Origin: Baffinella frigidus
Taxonomy: Eukaryota > Cryptophyceae > Cryptomonadales > Baffinellaceae
Direction: 5' to 3'
Assembly (NCBI GenBank): GCA_026770585.1
Contig: MU646496.1
Coordinates: 257,811 to 271,987, forward strand
DNA length: 14,177 nucleotides
In this document: positions 5,754 to 12,512 of the stretch, one piece after another
Layout: each line of letters begins with the position of its first letter
Position numbering within the stretch: the first letter of the stretch is position 1
Position numbers and translations under genes: made by a program
Notes under the pieces: model-generated
The model's database searches: none
Told to the model about the DNA's origin: nothing
Seen by the model: the letters and a program-made list of their open reading frames with translations, nothing else

Positions 5754-6104
5754 TTAGAGCTGGCCGAGGACGCCCTGGAGCACGGCGTCGGCGTTGCCGG
5801 CGACGACCTTGGACATCTGCACCTTGACGCACATCTTGTCGTCGGCGGAGTTGGACTTGGCGCCAGTGTACTGGTCGGCCTTGGCGGTGCAGCCACCACG
5901 GGCATCGAAGATGGTGATGATCGGGGCGTTGTTGTCCTTCTTCATCGCCGCCGAGGCGCCCGACGTGCGGAGGAGCGGGGCAGCGATGGCCACGGCGCCG
6001 GCGCCCTGGATCGCCGCGCGGCGGCCAGTGGACATCTGCATGGTCGGGGAGAAGGCGGCGGCGGAGCCGATGAAGGCGAGGGCAGCGATCTTCATGGTGA
6101 ACAT
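5754..6104 (-). CDS. cpeA: cryptophyte phycobiliprotein alpha subunit precursor
   Basis: This 116-residue precursor gives the small alpha chain that pairs with the plastid-encoded beta chain in the alpha1-alpha2-beta2 light-harvesting complex of the cryptophyte thylakoid lumen. The leader has three parts. Residues 4-17 are a signal peptide ending AAA before Phe18 (the Phe typical of transit peptides in red complex plastids). A Ser/Thr/Arg-containing transit segment follows. Then comes a twin-arginine export signal (Arg28-Arg29, hydrophobic 30-45, ASA at 50-52). The mature chain would start at Ala53 (AMKKDNN) and be 64 residues, normal for the family. Landmarks are APIITIFDAR, the bilin-attachment Cys72, YTGAK (79-83) and a CVKVQM strand (92-97). 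Cys72 is mature residue 20, one later than in PE545-type chains as I recall them. Either Met1 or Met4 could start; both have A at -3. No intron and strong G/C third positions. Whether the complex is a phycoerythrin or phycocyanin cannot be told, so the symbol is by family. Confidence 0.93.
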   Translation of the reverse strand: MFTMKIAALAFIGSAAAFSPTMQMSTGRRAAIQGAGAVAIAAPLLRTSGASAAMKKDNNAPIITIFDARGGCTAKADQYTGAKSNSADDKMCVKVQMSKVVAGNADAVLQGVLGQL

Positions 6105-6143
6105 GTTGGCGGGTGGTGAGAGAGCTGCTGAGGATTCTGCAGA

Positions 6144-6170
6144 GGTTTTTATTCCAAAACAAATTTATTA
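6144..6170 (-). promoter_or_regulatory. possible TATA-like element of the alpha-chain gene
   Basis: Read on the minus strand, TAATAAATTT (6170-6161) and GAATAAAAAC (6154-6145) lie 40-66 bases upstream of the start codon, in an A/T-rich patch unlike the rest of the leader. Either could position a start site giving a short 5' leader. Inference only. Confidence 0.3.
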
Positions 6171-6331
6171 CGTGTTTCATTTTCTGTGGCACGGATCCGA
6201 GTTCCTACGTGTCATAAGAAGCAGTTGACTAAACAATTGTCTTTTGTACCAAAGGGGTTTCTTCCTGAGTACAATCTCGGACATGACTCTGGTTCAAATA
6301 CGGACGCGATCGAATCTGCCCCCCGCCAATA

Positions 6332-6340
6332 TATATAAAG
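6332..6340 (+). promoter_or_regulatory. TATA-box-like motif without an evident gene
   Basis: TATATAAAG is a canonical TATA sequence on the plus strand, but no credible ORF follows it. May be chance in A/T-rich DNA. Confidence 0.2.
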
Positions 6341-6462
6341 ATATAGTCACCAGTCGGGTCGTCCCCTTTTTCCGGTACGTTGCGAATTTCCTAAATTTAG
6401 CCCCTTTTTCTTGGTGTGTCGTCATCAATCTCATCATGATGATCGACTAAAAAAAACCTGCC

Positions 6463-6551
6463 ATCGCAGGGATTTTTGACGAGCAAGCTCCGAAATTCCT
6501 GACCTAAATTTGAAAACGGACGCTTCTAAATTTAGCTTTTTCCCCTGCGAT
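6463..6551. repeat. small inverted repeat (CATCGCAGGG / CCCTGCGATG)
   Basis: Ten-base arms at 6463-6472 and 6542-6551 flank A/T-rich sequence containing two copies of CTAAATTT. It resembles the skeleton of a miniature inverted-repeat element but has only this one copy here. Confidence 0.4.
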
Positions 6552-6559
6552 GAACCCTG

Positions 6560-6970
6560 GCCAGGGCCCGGGGAGGAGCAAGCTGGCAAGCTCCCTTGCG
6601 GTGACGTGCTTCTCTCAACGTGACCCACCCCTCCACCGGACCAGCGCGCGTCTCGTCGTCGAGAACGCTCGGAACCGCTTCCTAACACCCTCTCTCGCCC
6701 TCAATCCCTCCACTGGCCTTGAGATTTGACCACGCACAGCCTCCTCGCACTCCCGCTACCGCATGCCTTCCTGCCCCAGCCCGTTTCTCCCACCAATCCT
6801 CCAGGAGCACGATTTGCTCCCGTGAGGTTACGCAACGGGTTGAATTTGTGGCCATCCGTCCATACGGCGGGCTGGTGAAGGTCCGGGAAGTAGAATGAAA
6901 AGGGTGGTCGCGCCGGCAAGGTGCTTGCGCCCTACCATTCGGGCAGGCCGTGGAGCGGACGACCCTGTGG
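6560..6970. other. no convincing gene
   Basis: Open frames of up to 129 codons occur on the minus strand without recognisable domains or codon bias. A short plus-strand frame ending near 6895 (..VAIRPYGGLVKVREVE) reads plausibly as an exon tail, but nothing else supports it. Confidence 0.35.
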
Positions 6971-7196
6971 TTGTGTACGGCAGAGGGCTGAGAGCCGGCA
7001 AGGTCGACCAGAGAGTTGGAGCGCTGAAGATCGCTGAATCCTTGAGTTGACACGTGGATTGCAGCTCTCAAGCGGGAGTCTCATCTCACAGCCTCGCTTC
7101 CCTTGCTTGTGTACGGCAGAGGGCTGAGAGCCGGCGATGTCGAACGATTCAACGGAGCGATCAGTTGACGTGGATTGCTCTCAAGCGGGAGTCGCA
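6971..7196 (+). repeat. 136-bp-period direct duplication
   Basis: TTGTGTACGGCAGAGGGCTG and the following sequence at 6971 recur from 7107. Both units also share CGTGGATTGC and CTCTCAAGCGGGAGTC further on, with deletions in the second. Two units only. Confidence 0.75.
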
Positions 7197-7304
7197 GCTC
7201 TCAGGCGCAGCTCTCTTGTGCCGATTCGCAGCACTCGGTGACAGGGCTCGCAGGAGCACGCGGCGCTGCCTTCGCAGTTGCTGGGGAGGAGGGGTTGACT
7301 GCTC

Positions 7305-7413
7305 GGGGGGCTTGATGTGATCCGAAAGGAAGCATGGTCTTCCTACAGAACCAGTTCCGGTGTCCGCCTATGTTGGGAGCTCGAAGAACCTAAAGGACCT
7401 TTAGAAAGGACCT
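7305..7413 (-). repeat. dispersed repeat F, copy F1
   Basis: Inverted copy of the F family: TCCTTTAGGTTCTTCGAGCT, CCCAACATAGGCGGACACCGG, and GGCCATGCTTCCTTTCGGATC-like landmarks, all on the minus strand. The CCTTTAGGT start resembles the telomere heptamer. Confidence 0.8.
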
Positions 7414-7659
7414 CGGAGGGAGAGCGGCATCAGGTCCAATGTACGCACTACTACGGCGTTGCCTCGCGAGTTGCCAACTTGTAGAGGGGAGAGGGGCGGA
7501 CAGCCCATCTCAGATCACATGCTCGCCTGGGATGCATACCCGAAAACGGGCCCACGGGTGCCTCGCCCGTGAACGCACCCCCCCCTGCGAACTCGATACG
7601 GCCCTGTGCATCGGCCTCGTGTAGGGTTCAAACTCTTGGCTGCCATGATTGTGAACAGC

Positions 7660-8408
7660 ACCCCATACCCCAACCCCAACCCCAAAACCCTAACCCCTAA
7701 CCCCTAACCCCACAAACCCTAAACCCCAAAGCCCAAACCTCAAACCCTCAACCCCTCAACCCTCAACCACAAACCCTAAACCCCACACCCTAAACCCTAA
7801 ACCCTAACCCCTAAACACTCCGCCAGGAGGTGAAGCTGGAGGAAGCTGTCCCAAAACCCTAAACCCTAAACCCCAAACCCTAAACCCCAAACCCTAAACC
7901 CCAAACCCTAAACCCTAAACCTGAGACCCTAAACCCTGAGCTCTTAACCTACATGTAAACCCTAAACCCTAAATCCTAAACCCTAAACCCTCAACTCTAA
8001 ACCCTTAACCCTAAACCCTTAACCCTTAACCCTTAACCCTAAACCCTCAACCCTCAACCCTAAACCTTAAACCCTAAACCCTAAACCCTAAACCCTAAAC
8101 CCTAAACCCTAAACCCTAACCTAAACACCCCTAAGCTCTAAACCCTAAACCTAAACCCTAAACCTTCAACCCTCAACCCTTAACCCTGAACCCTGAACCC
8201 TAAACCCTAAACCCTAAACCCTAAACCCTAAACTCTAAACCCTTAACCCTTAACCCTTAACCCTGAACCCTTAACCCCAAACCCCAAACCCTAAACCCTC
8301 AACCCTAAACCCTAAACCCTAAACCCTAAACCCTAAACTAAAAAACCCTAAGCTCTAAACCCTAAATCTAAACCCTAAACCTAAACCCTAAACCTTCAAC
8401 CCTAAACC
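7660..8408 (+). repeat. telomere-like array T2 with higher-order repeat
   Basis: About 750 bases of CCCTAAA with CCCTTAA, CCCTCAA and CCCCAAA variants. A non-telomeric island (CGCCAGGAGGTGAAGCTGGA..) sits at 7818-7853. The block CTAAGCTCTAAACCC..CCTTCAACCC recurs at 8131 and 8348 (217 bases apart) and again in T3 at 9703, so the array has grown partly by duplicating larger units. The sequence is too degenerate to be a telomere tip. Confidence 0.92.
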
Positions 8409-8497
8409 AGTATCACAGGCTCAACAGAGTCACTATTGACCGCTCGACGCAACGCGATCTGCCTCTCCCGTGAGTTGCATTTCAGCGTAACGGGCTT

Positions 8498-8605
8498 GGT
8501 CCTTGAGGTCCTTTAGGTTCTTCGAGCTCCCAACATAGGCGGACACCGGAACTGGTTCTGTAGAAAGGCCATGCTTCCTTTCGGATCACATCAAGCCCGG
8601 TCACA
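8498..8605 (+). repeat. dispersed repeat F, copy F2
   Basis: Full-length plus-strand F copy just after array T2. F1 and F2 thus face each other across the array (F1 inverted, F2 direct). Confidence 0.82.
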
Positions 8606-8951
8606 CGGACCTGGTTCAACGTGATGCGTTTCCTTTTGGTGCTTTTGTTTCCAGGCAACGGCGCTAGTGTCCTTGGAGGCAACCAGTGCTTGTTCCTGGG
8701 TGGGGCGTACTCCTTTGTGAACAACATGCCAAACTACAAAGGAGGCTCGGCTGAACCTGCATGGGTAGAGTCGAGGAGCTCATCCGTAGATTACTCCCAA
8801 CTCCTCAAGAGTGAGGTGGGCTGTGGCCTTCGACGTGAGTGTAAATAAAAGCACCAAAGCACCACCACACCACCGAGTGGTCCAACGACACGGACAACGC
8901 GAACAACCACACGACGGATACGAGCGGGTATGGCGGGGGCGGCTCGTATTA
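8606..8951. other. ambiguous stretch with a duplicated protein-like segment
   Basis: A plus-strand frame from 8621 includes GASVLGGNQCLFLGGAYSF and continues to SSSVDYSQLLKSE. The part from 8775 to about 8870 is homologous to the reverse complement of 11680-11780, with a one-base length difference that breaks the frame in this copy. Both copies are followed by an ACCAAAGC microsatellite. It may be the remnant of a gene or just another dispersed repeat. I cannot assign a product. Confidence 0.35.
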
Positions 8952-9396
8952 CTACTCGGAGGATTGACACACCACACAGTCGCTCGCTCCAGCTGCGACC
9001 GCTCCTTGAGGACACGCCGAGCACAACCCTGTCCCCGTGTTCGACTTGAAGGTCCCTTGCTCGCATATATTACCTGAAACGCCATTGGTTTCTGCATAGT
9101 GTCCAGTAGTACACTTGCAATCGTCGAGAGATATCCCTTAAGTGGCCAGTAGGCGCATACGCCCTACCGTAGGGCCCTAGGACCTGCCTAGGACCTCTTG
9201 GCCCGCAAATTTGGGGGCCTGGCCACTTAAGGGATACTTGCATTTTGCGAGCTCGTTCCCGCAGGACACGGCCAACACTCTCCTACCCCGGCCGCTTTCT
9301 TGTAAAACCCTGAGCCACAAGCAATACACTCTACCTGGCTTGGTGAACCAGTCACAAAGTACCCCAGGTTGCATAAGACTTTCGGTCCTATCACCT
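8952..9396 (-). pseudogene. GCC2/GCC3 (ephrin-receptor-like) cysteine-rich gene fragment, split by C3
   Basis: The minus strand after a good acceptor (TTGCTTGCTTCAG ending at 9397) encodes a run of cysteine-rich units: CNLGYF, CIACGSGFYKKAAGVGEC, WPCPAGTSSQNAS. After the interrupting C element it continues CKCTTGHY, CEQGTFKS, CSACPQG, CVVCQSSE, then TAG at 8952-8954. This spacing is that of GCC2/GCC3 repeats found in large secreted or membrane proteins of algae, oomycetes and animals. As it stands the C3 insertion brings in a stop (ATC CCT TAA). Removing the element and one AT joins the two parts exactly in frame. The 5' side is cut off by telomere-like array T3 about 120 bases upstream, so this is probably a truncated gene. 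It could still be an exon of a larger gene if C3 is spliced out. Confidence 0.72.
9135..9233 (-). mobile_element. C element C3 inserted in a coding exon
   Basis: 99 bases bounded by CCCTTAAGTGGCCA and TGGCCACTTAAGGG, flanked by AT on both sides (9133-9134, 9234-9235). Near-palindrome GGCCCGCAAATTTGGGGGCC at 9200-9219. Orientation is as C2. It interrupts the GCC2/GCC3 exon. Confidence 0.9.
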
Positions 9397-9514
9397 CTGA
9401 AGCAAGCAAGATACGGTGCTGGTCTTGCTTGGACCGATTTCCTAGGTGGTAGGCGGTGTTCTCTTAGGCGAGAACACCATGGGGCGTTATCTGTGCCGTT
9501 TGCGTACCATTCTC

Positions 9515-9930
9515 CAACCCTGAACCCTAAACCCTAAACCCTAAACCCTAAACCCTAAACCCTAAACCCTAAACCCTAAACCCTAAACCCTAAACCCTTA
9601 ACCCTTAACCCTTGACCCTTAACCCTTAACCCTTAACCCTCAACCCTCAAACCTCAAACCTCAACCCTCAACCCTCAACCCTCAACCCTAAACTAAAAAC
9701 TCCTAAGCTCTAAACCCTTACAGCTGTAACCTAACCCCTAAACCTTCAACCATAAACCAGAAACCCTGAACCCTAAACCCTAAATCCTAAACCCTGAACC
9801 CTGAACCCTAAATCCTGCATCCTACATGCTACAACCTCAACCCTACACCCTACGCCCAACACCCTTAACCCTATGCCCTAAGCCCTCAATCCTCAACCCT
9901 CAACCTCTAACCCCTAACCCCTAAACCCCA
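9515..9930 (+). repeat. telomere-like array T3
   Basis: CCCTAAA heptamers, purest at 9525-9597, pass into CCCTTAA, CCCTCAA and looser variants. It shares the CTAAGCTCTAAACCC block (9703) with T2. It lies about 120 bases upstream of the GCC2/GCC3 fragment's acceptor. Confidence 0.92.
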
Positions 9931-10015
9931 GGCACCATCTGGCACCGGCTGGCACTGAAGGTACATTCAGCTCAAGTCAGGGGCACCCTCTCGACTGGAA
10001 GAGAAGTCTACAGTG

Positions 10016-10263
10016 TACAGAGGTACCTCGCTGATAAGAAACCGCCCCCACCCTAGGATCACCATACGGCCCTAGGTATCCCTTAAGTGGCCAGGCAGTC
10101 AAATTTGACTGCCAAGAGGTCCTAGGCAGGTCCTACATGTAAGGCTCTACGGTAGGGCGTATGAGCCTACTGGCCACTTAAGGGATAGGCCTACTGTAAA
10201 GGACCTAAAGGACCTAGAGGGTTCTAGGGGGAGGCAGTTTCTCATGAGCGAGGTACCCCTGTA
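10016..10263 (+). mobile_element. K element K11, split by C4
   Basis: The K left half runs to CCCTAGG at 10076 and the right half resumes AGGCCTACTGTA at 10187. The joined core with one AT corresponds to CCCTAGGCATAGCCCTACTG of K3. Confidence 0.85.
10080..10184 (+). mobile_element. C element C4, nested in K11
   Basis: 105 bases, flanked by AT (10078-10079, 10185-10186). Perfect palindrome GGCAGTCAAATTTGACTGCC at 10094-10113. Confidence 0.88.
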
Positions 10264-10332
10264 GGCCTATGCCTAGGGCCCTATGGTGGTCCCAGGGGGG
10301 ATGCAGTTTCTTATGAGCGAGGTACCCCTGTA
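10264..10332 (+). mobile_element. K right half
   Basis: Core and right arm (GGCCTATGCCTAGGGCCCTA .. GAGCGAGGTACCCCTGTA) directly abut the right end of K11. The left half is absent. K11 probably inserted at the TA of an older K element that then lost its left side. Confidence 0.7.
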
Positions 10333-10375
10333 GCCCAGCCAGACACGCGTTCTCACACCAGCCAAGCGCGTGTAT

Positions 10376-10436
10376 CCCTTAAGTGCCCTTAGGGTGAATA
10401 TTCACCCTAACTCGCCCTCAGCAGGTCCTAGGGCCC
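10376..10436 (+). mobile_element. C element C5 (truncated)
   Basis: Left end CCCTTAAGTG, an unrelated perfect palindrome TTAGGGTGAATATTCACCCTAA (positions 10389-10410) and the core to GGTCCTAGGGCCC, after which K12 begins. The right half is lost. Confidence 0.72.
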
Positions 10437-10613
10437 TACAGGAATACCTCGCTCATAAGATACGGGCATCTGAAAACGGTCGGTCCCAGTTTCTTAAACT
10501 TAAGAAAAATCTCAAAAACAGTCGGTACCCGTTTCTTGAATTGAAGGGGGGAAATCCCTCAAAAACGCTTCTTTCGTATCAGAACCGTTTCTTATGAGCG
10601 AGGTACCCCTGTA
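10437..10613 (+). mobile_element. K12, longer K variant with a different interior
   Basis: K-type ends (TACAGGAATACCTCGCTCAT and ATGAGCGAGGTACCCCTGTA) enclose a 177-base element whose interior lacks the usual CCTAGG core and is built of AAGAAA/TTTCTT inverted repeats. It appears to have inserted at the TA of C5. Confidence 0.8.
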
Positions 10614-10632
10614 CCGGGTTCAGAGGTGAGAG

Positions 10633-10672
10633 TGATTACTGATTACTGATTACTGAATTTATTAAAGAGGGT
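10633..10672 (+). repeat. TTACTGA tandem plus ATTTATTAAAGAGGGT
   Basis: Three TGATTAC units and then ATTTATTAAAGAGGGT. The same junction with two units is at 4563-4596. Both lie shortly downstream of a K right end. Confidence 0.75.
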
Positions 10673-10722
10673 TCGCCGTTATTGCCTAACCCGTGCCATT
10701 ACCAGACTATGATCGGTCCATT

Positions 10723-10854
10723 TTATACCCCGCTCAGTCTGTCTCCGAGGGATGCTCCCCGAAGATTGGCGCGGATGAAGTCAACGACGAAGGAGAGGTT
10801 TGGTAGGTCCACGAGTTTTGACAGACTTATCAGCCCGGTCTCATCGATATAGAC
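10723..10854 (-). CDS. possible terminal exon, unrecognised protein
   Basis: On the minus strand, after GATAG (acceptor-like AG) 43 codons run to TAA at 10725-10723. The peptide starts VYIDETGLISLSKLVDL, contains FVVDFIRANLRGASLGD and ends RLSGV. It reads like real protein, with alternating hydrophobic helices and no low complexity, but the frame is closed just upstream by the TAG that holds the candidate acceptor. No family recognised, and there is no supporting exon upstream. Confidence 0.3.
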   Translation of the reverse strand, partial: VYIDETGLISLSKLVDLPNLSFVVDFIRANLRGASLGDRLSGV

Positions 10855-11106
10855 CTATCATTCCGGGCGGGGTCGGGTTCTTGAAAAAGGGAGGAGTTGT
10901 ATAGGGTTGAGGGTTCAGGATGCAGGCGCCAGGTTAAGAGTTTCGACCAGATGCACCTATGTTGACTTTTTTTTCGCCGGAAATTGGAAGGTTGTTTTTG
11001 CTCGCACTGAATGAGAAAGGTTCATTCTTAGGAGGGGGTGACGTGGTTTGATTTTGGCAAGGTGGTTCGAAAAAATATCGCCTCCGGCGATTTTTCGCCT
11101 CCGGCA
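10855..11106. other. no gene seen
   Basis: Mixed-composition sequence with no convincing ORF or repeat on either strand, apart from a short duplicated ATCGCCTCCGGCGATTTTTCGCC-like motif near 11077-11105. Confidence 0.4.
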
Positions 11107-11219
11107 AGGTCCTTTAGGTCCTTAAGGTTTTGATTTCTCCCAACATGACCCAACGACACGCCCTTCCGTAGAAAGGACCTGCAGAAAAACATTTTTGCTT
11201 TCGGATCGCATTTCGGGGC
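11107..11219 (+). repeat. dispersed repeat G, copy G1
   Basis: G family landmarks: CCTTTAGGTCCT, TCTCCCAACAT, CCAACGACACGCCCTTCCGT, AGAAAGGACCTGCAGA, ATTTTTGCTTTCGGATCGC. Collinear with F and evidently a related subfamily. Confidence 0.8.
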
Positions 11220-11344
11220 TTGTACACAGGAAGCCCCTTCAGGGCTCACCCCTACTCCCGGGAGGGGACAATGAACCGGGGGATGTTCCCCCCCGCCTTT
11301 GCACCAAAGCACCAAAGCACCACCAAAGCACCACCAAAGCCGAG

Positions 11345-11402
11345 TCCTTGAGGTCCTTTAGGGTTTAATGTCTCCCAGCATAGCCCAACGACACGCCCTT
11401 CC
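11345..11402 (+). repeat. repeat G, copy G2 (truncated)
   Basis: Only the left half is present, ending at CCAACGACACGCCCTTCCG. Confidence 0.72.
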
Positions 11403-11516
11403 GCTATTGCTATTGAAACTTTTCGAGCTTTAATTAACGTCATACAGCAGCACGCACGTTTCTTGGCCCTTTGGACCGAAACGCCGTGGTGAGCACAGCC
11501 GTGGGAGGCGTTGCTT

Positions 11517-11617
11517 CAGGTCCTTTAGGTTATTCGAGCTCCCAACATAGGCGGACACAAGAACTTATCCTGCAGAAAGGCCATGCTTCCTTTCGGATCA
11601 CATCAGGTCCACCAGTG
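11517..11617 (+). repeat. repeat F, copy F3
   Basis: Full F copy. G3 starts immediately after it, so F and G are in tandem here. Confidence 0.8.
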
Positions 11618-11670
11618 CCTTTAGGTCCTTGAGGTTTTGATTTCGCCCAAAATAGCCCAACGACACGCAA
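11617..11670 (+). repeat. repeat G, copy G3 (truncated)
   Basis: Left half of G, ending at CCAACGACACGC. Followed by a GGTGCTTT microsatellite and the inverted H segment (11680-11780) homologous to 8775-8870. Confidence 0.7.
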
Positions 11671-11882
11671 AACGCAAAACCTTTGGTGCTTTGGTGCTTT
11701 GGTGCTTTGTATTGCACTCACATCGAAGGCCACACCCGCCTTACTTTTGAGGAGACGGACACAATCTACGGATGAGCTCCCCGACCCAACCCATTTGGGT
11801 CCGACCGAGTCCCCTTTCTCCTTTCTGCCCCCCCACCACCACCACCAAAGAAAAACCAGACATTAAACCTTTTCTGTTTGAA

Positions 11883-11990
11883 TCCTTTAGGTCCTTTAGG
11901 TTCTTTTAACTCCTACAATAGGCGGGCACTGGAACTTGTTCTGCAGAAGGGCCATGCTTCCTTTCGGATCACATTTAGGCCCCCCAGTGG
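11883..11990 (+). repeat. repeat F, copy F4
   Basis: F copy with a diverged centre (TTCTTTTAACTCCTACAATA). In tandem with F5. Confidence 0.78.
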
Positions 11991-11997
11991 GGTGTTA

Positions 11998-12104
11998 GTC
12001 CTTTAGGTCCTTGAGGTTCTTCGAGCTCCCAACATAGGCGGACACCGGAACGTATCCTGCAGAAAGGCCATGCTTCCTTTCGGATCACACCAGGCCCCCC
12101 GGTG
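11998..12104 (+). repeat. repeat F, copy F5
   Basis: Full F copy followed by GGATCGCGGCAGAAACCGGC and AAAGGGTATC, a tail also present after F6 (13508) and in part after F7 (13652). Confidence 0.82.
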
Positions 12105-12109
12105 CAGAA

Positions 12110-12498
12110 GGATCGCGGCAGAAACCGGCTAAAGGGTATCCTCATCGGGCGTTTGAGTGAGGCCAAAGAGGCACAGATAATAAGGGTTGGTCTGCATTTT
12201 CCTGTGCAATTTCCCAGCAGTGATCTTTACTCCGAGGGGCGGTTTGAGGGGGGGGAGGCCTGTTTGTGTTGGATTCAGAGGGTGGGGAATTGCGCTTTTT
12301 TTGTTTTTGGGAGAGGAGGGTATTGGTTGTTTTGAATTGGCCAGTTTTTTCCCCAGTTTTTGTTCATTGTATGGTCAATATTCGATGATTGAGTTCTTTT
12401 GGTTCCTCTGTTTTCCCGCAGTGTTCGAGATCTCAATTACTAATTGGGAGTAAACAGTGTCCCGGAAGTGTAGGTTCTGTCACGTATTGACGTTCGTT
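12110..12498. other. G/T-rich stretch without a recognised gene
   Basis: Two overlapping plus-strand frames of 77-88 codons are low-complexity (Gly, Phe, Trp) because of G/T runs. No repeat family or domain seen. Confidence 0.4.
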
Positions 12499-12512
12499 CC
12501 TCAGGTCTTTTA

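Noticed and set aside
5704-6228. Overlapping ORFs on both strands over the alpha-chain gene (162 codons minus at 5704-6192, 144 codons plus at 5794-6228)
   Set aside because: Shadows of the GC3-rich alpha-chain frame; no signal or domain in either, while the 5754-6104 frame has clear family landmarks.
6682-7071. 129-codon minus-strand ORF
   Set aside because: No codon bias, domain or homology signal; spans the start of a direct duplication.
8498-8605. F repeat as a tRNA-derived element (GGTTCTTCGAGCTCC resembles a B box)
   Set aside because: The B-box match needs an extra base, no A box is at the right distance, and no cloverleaf is apparent.
8877-8967. Plus-strand frame ending SGYGGGGSYYYSED, overlapping the end of the GCC2/GCC3 frame
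   Set aside because: Short, closed by a stop just upstream, and antisense to the tail of a better-supported cysteine-rich frame.
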